In this document: positions 1-5,871 of the stretch, one piece after another
Numbering within the stretch: position 1 is the first letter of the stretch
Layout of the letters: each line of letters begins with the position of its first letter
NCBI GenBank assembly: GCA_036519575.1
Contig: DATDKZ010000109.1
Location: 1-11,536, forward strand
Source: AC-69 sp036519575
GTDB lineage: Bacteria; Actinomycetota; UBA4738; HRBIN12
Direction of reading: 5' to 3'
DNA: 11,536 nucleotides
Notes under the pieces: generated by a model
What the model was told of the DNA's origin: nothing
Database searches by the model: none
The model's input: the letters and a program-made list of their open reading frames with translations, nothing else
Made by a program: the position numbers and the translations under genes

Positions 1-666
1 GCGCTCGGCGTGAGTGCGGCCCAGGACGCCGAGAGCGTCGTCCGGCAGCTCAGTCGGCTCGATGACGCCAGCCCGGACCGCGTCGTCCACGTCGTGGTTG
101 ATGTACGCGATGCGGTCGGCGAATCGAACCACCTGCGCCTCAAGGGTGGAGGGTGCCGGCATGGACCAGGTGTGGTTCACGATGCCGTCGCGGACCTCCC
201 AGGTGAGGTTGAGCCCGCGCCCGTCATCCTCCAGGTAGTCCACCACCCGCAGGCTCTGCTCGTTGTGACGGAACGGACGGCCCAGGAACGGCGTGAGGGC
301 CTGCTCGCCTAGATGGCCGAACGGCGTAGGGCCCAGGTCGTGGCCGAGCGAGATCGCCTCGGCCACGTCCTCGTTCAGGCGCAGCGCCCGGGCGGCCGTC
401 CGCGCGATCTGCGAGACCTCCAGGGTGTGGGTGAGGCGCACGCGGTAATGATCGCCCTCTGGGGCCAGGAACACCTGCGTCTTGTGCTTCAGGCGGCGGA
501 ACGACTTCGAGTGGACGATCCGGTCGCGATCCCGTTGGAAGCACGTTCGAAGGGCGTCGTGCTCTTCGTCGCGCTCGCGTCCCTTGGACTCAGCGGCCAA
601 GGTGGCGTAGGGGGCGAGAGTCTGGCGCTCGATCTCCTCGGTGCGCTCTCGCGGCGTGGTCGTCAT
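1..666 (-). CDS. dgt: Deoxyguanosinetriphosphate triphosphohydrolase-like protein (partial, N-terminal 222 aa)
   Basis: HD-domain dNTP triphosphohydrolase, which cleaves dNTPs to deoxynucleoside plus triphosphate and so helps control the dNTP pool in the cytoplasm. The gene is cut by the left edge; 222 codons are present. Visible family signatures are RDRDRIVHSKSFRRLKHKTQ (about 45-64), RLTHTLEVSQIART with H80, SLGHDLGPTPFGHLGE with the HD pair H109-D110 and the catalytic-type H118, FRHNEQSLRVV (133-141), LTWEVRDGI, and FADRIAYINHD with D184 as the remaining metal-ligand candidate. The start is taken as the ATG at 666; another in-frame ATG lies three codons upstream at 675. A TACGAT hexamer ends 7 nt before the chosen ATG and there is no clear Shine-Dalgarno, which favours the downstream ATG on a leaderless mRNA. 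In Actinomycetota dgt commonly precedes dnaG and rpoD, which would lie just outside the window. Family assignment is firm; substrate range is not known. Confidence 0.95.
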   Translation of the reverse strand, partial: MTTTPRERTEEIERQTLAPYATLAAESKGRERDEEHDALRTCFQRDRDRIVHSKSFRRLKHKTQVFLAPEGDHYRVRLTHTLEVSQIARTAARALRLNEDVAEAISLGHDLGPTPFGHLGEQALTPFLGRPFRHNEQSLRVVDYLEDDGRGLNLTWEVRDGIVNHTWSMPAPSTLEAQVVRFADRIAYINHDVDDAVRAGVIEPTELPDDALGVLGRTHAER

Positions 667-673
667 GCGGCCC

Positions 674-679
674 ATCGTA
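674..679 (-). promoter_or_regulatory. Candidate -10 hexamer of dgt (leaderless start)
   Basis: Sense-strand TACGAT followed by only 7 nt (GGGCCGC) and then the ATG at 666. No Shine-Dalgarno-like sequence precedes that ATG, so a transcript starting at or near the A of ATG is expected. The upstream alternative ATG (675) overlaps this hexamer. No convincing -35 is visible at 16-18 nt spacing. Confidence 0.4.
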
Positions 680-696
680 GCGCGAGGTTCCGACAC

Positions 697-715
697 CGCC
701 CGGCGTGGTCGGGCG
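697..715 (-). other. Short GC hairpin between the DUF218 gene and dgt
   Basis: Sense strand CGCCCG, 7-nt loop ACCACGC, then CGGGCG: a 6-bp all-GC stem beginning a few bases after the DUF218 stop codon. There is no T tract after it, so it is a weak terminator candidate at best; it may simply be GC-rich chance pairing. Confidence 0.3.
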
Positions 716-718
716 CCC

Positions 719-1324
719 TCAGCGTCCGAACACTCGGTAGTAGATGTAGGCGAAGGTCTCCCGGACGTATCCCTCGAACCGCGTCTGCTCGCTCGTAGCC
801 GCGGAGTGCCAGGTCGCCGAGACGAACCCATCGATGCCGAGGTCCGAAGCCATCCGCCTCACCCGCAGGTTGTGCCAGGGGTCCGAGACCAGGAACGCCG
901 ACCGGAGGCCGTGGTCGCGCATGTACGAGGCGGCGGCCCGAAGGCTCTCCAGGGTCGAGTGGCCGACCGGCTCGGCAACGACCGCGTCCGCGGGGAGGCC
1001 CTGTTCGACCAGGTAGTCCCGTCCGGCCTCGGCCTCCGTCGTGACGTCGCCGGGCTGCCCCCCACCCAACACCATCACGAGGGGAGCTCGCTGCTGGTCG
1101 TACAGGAGCTCCGCGTGCTCCAGGCGCCCGGAGAAGACCGGCGACGGCCGTCCGTCGTATTCGGCCGCGCCCAAGACCAGGATGGCGTCGGCTCGTTCCA
1201 CGGTGCTGGCGTCATCGGTGTGAGCCGCGCGCCACACCGCCACGAACGTGGCGACCACCACCGCCACGAGGACGACCGCAAGGAACGCGGCGATGGTGAG
1301 GAAGGGGTGGCGGCTCGCGCGCAC
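719..1324 (-). CDS. YdcF/ElyC-like DUF218 domain membrane protein
   Basis: 201-aa protein with a short basic N-terminus (MRASRH), one strong membrane helix at about residues 8-31 and a DUF218 (YdcF/SanA/ElyC-type) domain outside the membrane. Domain marks in order: ADAILVLGAAEYDGRPSPVF (45-64), VMVLGGGQPGD (83-93), the acidic TTEAEAGRDYL (95-105), HSTLESLRAA (122-131) and FLVSDPWHNLRVRRM (144-158). Members of this family act in the cell envelope; ElyC and SanA of E. coli affect peptidoglycan or lipid-carrier steps and vancomycin sensitivity, but the biochemical reaction is generally unknown. The start is a GTG; an in-frame TAG lies three codons before it, so the start cannot move far upstream. 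There is no well-spaced Shine-Dalgarno, but TAGATT lies 6 nt before the GTG. Its position after three exported-protein genes supports an envelope role by inference. Confidence 0.88.
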   Translation of the reverse strand: MRASRHPFLTIAAFLAVVLVAVVVATFVAVWRAAHTDDASTVERADAILVLGAAEYDGRPSPVFSGRLEHAELLYDQQRAPLVMVLGGGQPGDVTTEAEAGRDYLVEQGLPADAVVAEPVGHSTLESLRAAASYMRDHGLRSAFLVSDPWHNLRVRRMASDLGIDGFVSATWHSAATSEQTRFEGYVRETFAYIYYRVFGR

Positions 1325-1330
1325 ATCCCC

Positions 1331-1336
1331 AATCTA
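1331..1336 (-). promoter_or_regulatory. Candidate -10 hexamer of the DUF218 gene
   Basis: Sense TAGATT, then six bases (GGGGAT), then the GTG start at 1324. The GGGGA is too close to the GTG to serve as a normal ribosome-binding site. The spacing instead suits a leaderless transcript. No clear -35 is visible, so this is a weak call. Confidence 0.3.
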
Positions 1337-1364
1337 GCAACGACGCCGGCGTTCCCCGTTCTCC

Positions 1365-1381
1365 TCGCCCTGGGAGGGCGA
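1365..1381 (-). other. 7-bp hairpin after the secreted-protein gene
   Basis: Perfect inverted repeat TCGCCCT / AGGGCGA with a 3-base loop CCC, located 9 nt after the stop codon at 1390 and ahead of the DUF218 gene. It lacks the T run of a classical intrinsic terminator. It could stabilise the 3' end of the upstream message or act as a T-less terminator, which is consistent with a separate start for the DUF218 gene. Confidence 0.35.
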
Positions 1382-1389
1382 CGCTATCG

Positions 1390-1845
1390 CTACGTTGGTT
1401 CGATCAGCCCGGTCTCTTCCAGGACCCCCAGGAACTCCCGCCTCATCCTGAACCCGTGACCGAAGATGGCGTTTGAGCCACAGGGCCCGTCGGTGAACCA
1501 CGAGAGGATCCAGTTCTCGTCCGGCGAGCGAAACAGGGTTGCGGACTCGCCCGAGTACACGGTCCGTCTTCCCACGACGGGCGCGTGTTCCCCGTACTCC
1601 CCCGGCACGCCGAAGAAGAACTGGAGCTCACGATCCCGGTTGTCGCGCAACCGAACTCGCACCCCGATGTGATCGATATAGCGATCGTCCAGCATCTCCG
1701 CCACACCGAACCCGGCGGGGACCGTGAAGGGAGCCTCGCATCTCACCGAAGGGGAAGTCGGCGGGACGTTCTGTCCCTGTCCGAAACATGCCGTCCCCGC
1801 CGTGCATCCGAGGGCAACGAGGGCGCGAGCGAAACCAGGCCTCAC
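1390..1845 (-). CDS. Unrecognised secreted or lipid-anchored protein, 151 aa
   Basis: I do not recognise the family. The N-terminus (MRPGFARALVALGCTAGTAC) looks like a short export signal; cysteines at 14 and 20 fall in weak lipobox-like settings (ALGC, GTAC), so a lipoprotein is possible but not clear. The mature part has cysteines at 36 and 122 that could pair, a basic/acidic stretch VRVRLRDNRDREL (62-74), then aromatic-rich segments LQFFFGVPGEYG (74-85) and NWILSWFTDGPCGSN (111-125), ending in a helix-like REFLGVLEETGLI. The pattern suggests a small all-beta exported domain, by inference only. The GTG start overlaps the stop of the preceding gene (GTGA, 1842-1845), so the two are probably translated together. 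This makes it the third gene of an envelope set headed by the M15 peptidase. Confidence 0.75.
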   Translation of the reverse strand: MRPGFARALVALGCTAGTACFGQGQNVPPTSPSVRCEAPFTVPAGFGVAEMLDDRYIDHIGVRVRLRDNRDRELQFFFGVPGEYGEHAPVVGRRTVYSGESATLFRSPDENWILSWFTDGPCGSNAIFGHGFRMRREFLGVLEETGLIEPT

Positions 1846-2345
1846 GGCAGCGATTCGGGTACCGGATGGGTCAGCGGACCGGTCCCATCTGGGTTCGCCT
1901 CCTGGCCAAGGCCCACATACAGCCCACCGAGGCTTCGAACGCGACCGGGCAAGATGGTTGCCTGGTATTCGAACGACTGGGCGAGTGCCACGAAGTCGAC
2001 CGCCCCTTGCTCGGTGCGGAACGCGGAGACCAACGCGAAGTCACCGGGGGAACCTATCCCCTGGTCGAAGGCCTGGAACTGGGCCACCGGTACGACGTAG
2101 TAACCGGACATGTCCCCGAAGGGCATGGCGTCGTTGGCCGCCTCCGCTTCTGCCCGCGTGGGATAGATCCCGCCGACCACCACGATCAGCAGCTCACCCC
2201 AACCGGTGTCCGGCGTCATCCGCGGTCCGATCGGCGGGCCGACATCACGCGGCGCAGGGTCCGTCCGGCCCACTGCGGCGAGCAGGCCGATGCTGATCCC
2301 AACGGTCCCCAACAGGCCAAGCAGGATGGCGAGCGTTCGTTTCAT
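1842..2345 (-). CDS. Membrane-anchored or secreted protein with SPOR-like region, 167 aa
   Basis: Residues 1-26 (MKRTLAILLGLLGTVGIS...) form an uncleaved signal anchor or signal peptide, followed by a Pro/Gly-rich linker (30-49). The rest looks like two similar halves: LLIVVVGGIYPTRAEAEAAN (52-71) with GYYVVPVAQF (81-90), and DFALVSAFRTEQGAVDFVAL (102-121) with LGGLYVGLGQE (139-149). The strand, 'G-aromatic', 'A-E-A' helix rhythm resembles SPOR domains, which bind glycan strands stripped of peptide side chains; this match is by eye and not certain. The ATG is preceded by GGGAGG with about 6 nt spacing, a good ribosome-binding site. It lies 19 nt after the M15 peptidase and overlaps the next gene by GTGA, so all three likely share a transcript. 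A role near peptidoglycan would fit the neighbour, by inference. Confidence 0.75.
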   Translation of the reverse strand: MKRTLAILLGLLGTVGISIGLLAAVGRTDPAPRDVGPPIGPRMTPDTGWGELLIVVVGGIYPTRAEAEAANDAMPFGDMSGYYVVPVAQFQAFDQGIGSPGDFALVSAFRTEQGAVDFVALAQSFEYQATILPGRVRSLGGLYVGLGQEANPDGTGPLTHPVPESLP

Positions 2346-2364
2346 CGTTGCCTCCCAATCGGAC

Positions 2365-2973
2365 TCAATACCCGGTCGCGTACTGGAAGTGCATGGGATC
2401 GTTGAAGCTCAACCCCCACTTCCAGCCGTGGTTCTGGAAGATCTGTGCGAATCGATAGTTCGTCGTGCTGTACGTCTTCCCCATGTATTCCTCCGCCGAG
2501 GAGAGGTCGACGGCGATGCCGAACGCGTGGGTGCTCCACGATGTGCCACCCCTGACGTAGCGGCACGCGTATCCGTAGATCCCGTGCTTCACGTACTGGC
2601 TCAAGTGGTTGTTCTGGATATGCCCGTATACGTCGTTATCGAGGTTCGTAGAAACTCCGCCCTTGCCCGACACCATCTGGGTGGGGTATCCGCCAAGCTT
2701 GCGATGGAATCGGACGCTATAGGTCGTCCCCGTATCGGCCGCACGCCAGTACATATACACAGCGCGCGCCGCCGTACTGCAGGGCTGTCCGAACCGGTTG
2801 ACGATCTGCGTGTACCCGTTGGGGACAGCCGGATAGTTGTGGTGCCAATCCCGCCATCCGAGTTTGGCCCAGTGCCACCCGACCACTAGCGGCATGGCCA
2901 GGGCCATGGCCGCCATGAGAGGGAGGGCCCGCCGACGATGCCGGCGGAGGAAGATGCCCACCTTGGCCCGCAC
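2365..2973 (-). CDS. Exported peptidase M15-family protein (D-alanyl-D-alanine carboxypeptidase / VanY-like)
   Basis: 202-aa predicted zinc peptidase acting on peptidoglycan stem peptides outside the membrane. A basic N-terminus and hydrophobic helix (about 16-33) give a signal peptide or anchor. The M15 core is visible near the end: YGYACRYVRGG (133-143), then SWSTHAFGIAVDLSS with zinc ligands H149 and D156 (SxHxxGxAxD), and WGLSFNDPMHFQY with the third ligand H195. The length fits a single catalytic domain of the M15C type (as in phage endolysins and CwlK-like enzymes). Whether it is a D,D-carboxypeptidase or an L-Ala-D-Glu-type endopeptidase cannot be told by eye. The start is a GTG with a perfect AGGAGG placed 6 nt ahead. 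The upstream region holds a plausible promoter and a hairpin that covers this ribosome-binding site. It heads a likely three-gene unit with the SPOR-like and secreted proteins. Confidence 0.88.
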   Translation of the reverse strand: MRAKVGIFLRRHRRRALPLMAAMALAMPLVVGWHWAKLGWRDWHHNYPAVPNGYTQIVNRFGQPCSTAARAVYMYWRAADTGTTYSVRFHRKLGGYPTQMVSGKGGVSTNLDNDVYGHIQNNHLSQYVKHGIYGYACRYVRGGTSWSTHAFGIAVDLSSAEEYMGKTYSTTNYRFAQIFQNHGWKWGLSFNDPMHFQYATGY

Positions 2974-2976
2974 AAT

Positions 2977-3006
2977 CCACCTCCTGTTCGCACGCGGGGG
3001 AGGTGG
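2977..3006 (-). promoter_or_regulatory. Hairpin sequestering the Shine-Dalgarno of the M15 peptidase gene
   Basis: In the leader, CCACCTCC (2999-3006, sense) is exactly complementary to GGAGGTGG (2977-2984), which contains the Shine-Dalgarno AGGAGG core. The 8-bp stem has a 14-nt loop. If formed, it would hide the ribosome-binding site, so translation could respond to temperature, a protein or RNA chaperones. The complementarity is direct; the regulatory role is inference. Confidence 0.45.
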
Positions 3007-3017
3007 GGAGGGCGCCT

Positions 3018-3046
3018 ACGTTAGCGCACGCGCGCTCGCATGCGAA
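3018..3046 (-). promoter_or_regulatory. Candidate sigma70-type promoter of the M15 peptidase operon
   Basis: Sense strand TTCGCA (3041-3046), a 17-nt spacer, then TAACGT (3018-3023): 4/6 and 4/6 matches to TTGACA/TATAAT at ideal spacing. The -35 lies in a 10-bp perfect palindrome TCGCATGCGA (3036-3045) that could be an operator. A start near 3011 would give a leader of about 38 nt holding the SD-covering hairpin. This is the best promoter in the 123-bp gap between ppdK and the M15 gene; no terminator is evident after ppdK. Confidence 0.5.
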
Positions 3047-3096
3047 TCACCAGGATGGGTGAACTGGCGGCGACACGCGGGGGATTTCCGCTCGTG

Positions 3097-5799
3097 CTAC
3101 TTCGACGCCGATTCCGCGCCGCCGACCGCCGCCTGGCCGGCGGCCAGCCGTGCCGTCTCCACTCGGAACGGCGAACACGACACGTAGTCGAGTCCGATCT
3201 CGTGGCAGAACGTCACTGACGCGGGATCCCCGCCGTGCTCGCCGCAGATCCCGACGTGCAGGTTCGGGTTGGCCGCCCGTCCCTCCTCGGTGGCGATCCG
3301 CATCATCCGCCCGATCCCCGCGCGGTCGATCGTCACGAAGGGGTTCGCCGGGACCAGCTTGCGCTCCTCGTACATCCCCACGAACTTGCCGATGTCGTCT
3401 CGAGAGAAGCCGAAGCCCATCTGGGTGAGGTCGTTCGTGCCGAACGAGAAGAAGTCGGCCACTTCGGCGATCTCGCCGGCGGTGAGCGCCGCTCGCGGGA
3501 CCTCGATCATCGTCCCCCACTCCAGATGCTCGATCCGCTGTCCCGATTCCTCCAAGACCCTCCCGGCGGCCGGCTCGAGCTCCTGGCGCATCTGCTCCAG
3601 CTCGGGCCTCGTGGCCACCAGCGGGATCATGATCTCGACCCTCGGATCGCCTCCCTCGGCCTTCACGGCCGTGGCCGCTTCCAAAATGGCCCGGACCTGC
3701 ATGGCATACAGACCGGGCTTGACGATCCCGAGGCGCACGCCGCGGAGTCCCAGCATGGGATTGGTTTCGTGGAGCTCGTTGACCTTCTTCAGGACCTGGT
3801 TCTTCTCATCCAACGCCGGCCCGGTCTCGCCGCGTTCCTCCATCTGGGCCACCTCGACAGCCAGGTCCACCTGGTTGGGAAGGAACTCGTGGAGCGGCGG
3901 GTCCAGGAGCCGGACGGTCACGGGCAGCCCGTCCATGGCCTTGAAGATGCCCACGAAATCGTTGCGCTGCAGCGGGAGGAGCTTGTCGTAGGCCGCCTCC
4001 TCCTCCTCGGATGTGTCGGCGAAGATCATCTGGCGAACGGCGTCTACCCGCTCCTCGCCCAGGAACATGTGCTCGGTCCGGCACAGTCCGATCCCCTCGG
4101 CACCGCGCTCCCGCGCGTTCGCGGACTGGTCGGGGGTGTCGGCGTTCGCCCGCACGCGAAGCCGCCTGGCCGCATCGGCGAGGACCATGATCCGCTCGAA
4201 TGCCTTCCAGATCTTCTCCTCGCGCGCGGCGGGATCCCCGGCTCGAGCTCGCTCCAGGACGGACTCCTCGAGCTGGAGCTCGCCCACGTAGACGTTGCCG
4301 GTGAACCCGTCGATGGTGATGAGGTCGCCCTCCTTGACCGTCGTCCCGTCCACCCTGAACGAACCGGAGCCCATGTCGATCTTGATGGCGTCGGCCCCGC
4401 ACACTGCCGGGATGCCCTCGCCCCGGGCCACCACGGCCGCGTGCGAGTTCGTCCCGCCGGCCGAGGTCAGGATGCCCTGTGAGGCGATCATCCCGTGGTA
4501 GTCGTCGGGCGTAGTCTCCCGGCGGACCAGGATCACCCGCTCGCCCCGCTTCGCCCATTCCTCCGCCTCGTCCGCGCTGAACACGACCTTGCCCGAGGCG
4601 GCGCCGGGCGACGCGTTCAGCCCTCGGGCGATTGCCTCCGCCTTCGCCGTGGACGACACGACGCGCTTGAACAGCTCCTCCAGCCGGTTGGCGTCGACGC
4701 GGAGCAGGGCGGTATCGCCGTCGACCCGGCCTTCGTCCAGCATGTCGTGGGCCATGACCCATTCGGCGAACGCGGTCCGCTTGCCGATCCGGGTCTGGAG
4801 GATCCACAGCTTGCCCTTCTCGATTGTGAACTCGATGTCGCACATGTCCCGGTAGTGCCGCTCCAGGGTGTCCATGACTTCAAGGAGCCGCTCGTACGAG
4901 ACGGCGTCGTGGTGTTCGAGCTCGGCGAGGGGCAGCGTGTTCCGGATCCCGGCCACGACGTCCTCGCCTTGGGCGTTCGGGAGGTAGTCGCCGTATGGGC
5001 GCTTCTCGCCGGTCGCTGGGTCACGGGTGAAGGCCACCCCCGTTCCCGAGTCCATCCCCCGGTTGCCGAACACCATGGCCACCACGTTGACCGCCGTCCC
5101 CAGGTCGTCGGGGATCTTGTTCTGGCGCCGGTAATCGACGGCCCGCTTCCCGTTCCAGGACTTGAACACGGCCTCGACGGCCAGCCGGAGCTGCTCTCGA
5201 GGATCCCTCGGGAACTCCTTCCCCGTGTGCTCTCTGTAGATGTCGACGAACTCCTCGACGAGCTGCTTCAGGTCGTCGACGTCGAGGTCGGTGTCCTGGG
5301 CGTTGGGGCTCCTCCGGTGCTTCGCCCGGTCGAGCGCGTCCTCGAAGGCCTCACCGGGCACCCCCATGACGATCTTGCCGAACATCTGGATGAACCGGCG
5401 GTAGGCGTCGTAGGCGAACCGCCAGTCCCCCTCCGACTGCTTGGCCAGTCCCTGGAGGGAGTCCTCGTTCAGCCCGAGGTTCAGGACCGTGTCCATCATC
5501 CCCGGCATTGAGAACTTGGCCCCCGAGCGGACCGACACGAGGAGCGGATCCTCCGGGTCACCGAGCTTCTTCCGCATCGACTGCTCCAGGTGGAGGAGAT
5601 GCTCCTCCCCCTCGTCCATCAAGCCTTCGGGGAAATCGTCCTTCGACAGGTAGGCCAAGCACGCCTCGGTGGTGATGGTGAAGCCCGGAGGCACGGGGAG
5701 GCCCATGTTGGTCATCTCGGCGAGGTTGGCCCCCTTGCCGCCGAGGAGGTCCTTCATGTCCTTGTTGCCCTCGGAGAAGTCGTAGACGTACTTGGTCAT
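3097..5799 (-). CDS. ppdK: Pyruvate, phosphate dikinase
   Basis: Cytoplasmic enzyme interconverting pyruvate + ATP + Pi and PEP + AMP + PPi, used for gluconeogenic PEP supply or PPi-linked glycolysis. The 900-aa length matches full PPDK. The N-terminal ATP-grasp domain carries KDLLGGKGANLAEM (16-29), VSVRSGAKFSMPGMMDTVLN (88-107) and FGNRGMDSGTGVAFTRDP (244-261). The central swivelling domain has the phospho-histidine motif GGTNSHAAVVARGEGIPAVC with H453. The C-terminal PEP/pyruvate TIM barrel shows GIGLCRTEHMF (569-579), VEIMIPLV (721-728), GTMIEVPRAAL (762-772), FFSFGTNDLTQ (783-793) and GICGEHGGDP with catalytic C852. The residue two before H453, normally the regulatory Thr in M-T-S-H, is Asn here. 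The ATG has GGAGG at 5806-5810. A 13-bp element shared with glyS lies upstream, so it probably has its own promoter. Assignment is firm; preferred direction is not visible. Confidence 0.97.
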   Translation of the reverse strand: MTKYVYDFSEGNKDMKDLLGGKGANLAEMTNMGLPVPPGFTITTEACLAYLSKDDFPEGLMDEGEEHLLHLEQSMRKKLGDPEDPLLVSVRSGAKFSMPGMMDTVLNLGLNEDSLQGLAKQSEGDWRFAYDAYRRFIQMFGKIVMGVPGEAFEDALDRAKHRRSPNAQDTDLDVDDLKQLVEEFVDIYREHTGKEFPRDPREQLRLAVEAVFKSWNGKRAVDYRRQNKIPDDLGTAVNVVAMVFGNRGMDSGTGVAFTRDPATGEKRPYGDYLPNAQGEDVVAGIRNTLPLAELEHHDAVSYERLLEVMDTLERHYRDMCDIEFTIEKGKLWILQTRIGKRTAFAEWVMAHDMLDEGRVDGDTALLRVDANRLEELFKRVVSSTAKAEAIARGLNASPGAASGKVVFSADEAEEWAKRGERVILVRRETTPDDYHGMIASQGILTSAGGTNSHAAVVARGEGIPAVCGADAIKIDMGSGSFRVDGTTVKEGDLITIDGFTGNVYVGELQLEESVLERARAGDPAAREEKIWKAFERIMVLADAARRLRVRANADTPDQSANARERGAEGIGLCRTEHMFLGEERVDAVRQMIFADTSEEEEAAYDKLLPLQRNDFVGIFKAMDGLPVTVRLLDPPLHEFLPNQVDLAVEVAQMEERGETGPALDEKNQVLKKVNELHETNPMLGLRGVRLGIVKPGLYAMQVRAILEAATAVKAEGGDPRVEIMIPLVATRPELEQMRQELEPAAGRVLEESGQRIEHLEWGTMIEVPRAALTAGEIAEVADFFSFGTNDLTQMGFGFSRDDIGKFVGMYEERKLVPANPFVTIDRAGIGRMMRIATEEGRAANPNLHVGICGEHGGDPASVTFCHEIGLDYVSCSPFRVETARLAAGQAAVGGAESASK

Positions 5800-5832
5800 C
5801 GCCAGCCTCCGACCGGGCCTCGGGTCCGAAGA

Positions 5833-5845
5833 ATCAAGTGTACGG
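5833..5845 (-). promoter_or_regulatory. Shared 13-bp element / candidate -10 upstream of ppdK
   Basis: Sense CCGTACACTTGAT, identical to the copy ahead of glyS (8837-8849). It contains TACACT (5837-5842), a good -10 hexamer, 37 nt before the ppdK ATG. A GTGCG motif lies 13 nt before TACACT, with a counterpart 14 nt before it at glyS. There is no TTGACA-like -35. It may be a promoter core of a particular sigma factor or an operator. Confidence 0.45.
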
Positions 5846-5871
5846 AAGTCCGCACTGGGGTCGTCGTTCCG

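Noticed and set aside
325..343. Damage to the dGTPase motif, reading GHDLGPTPFGH instead of GHDLGHTPFGH
   Set aside because: The HD pair and the FGH histidine are intact, and the changed position also varies in other members such as E. coli Dgt, so loss of function is not implied.
3047..3096. An intrinsic terminator after ppdK
   Set aside because: Only very short GC pairings without a T run are visible; I could not support a terminator.
3235..5511. Long open frames on the plus strand opposite ppdK (415 and 338 codons)
   Set aside because: They mirror a strongly conserved PPDK on the other strand, have no recognisable protein content and arise from GC-rich codon bias.
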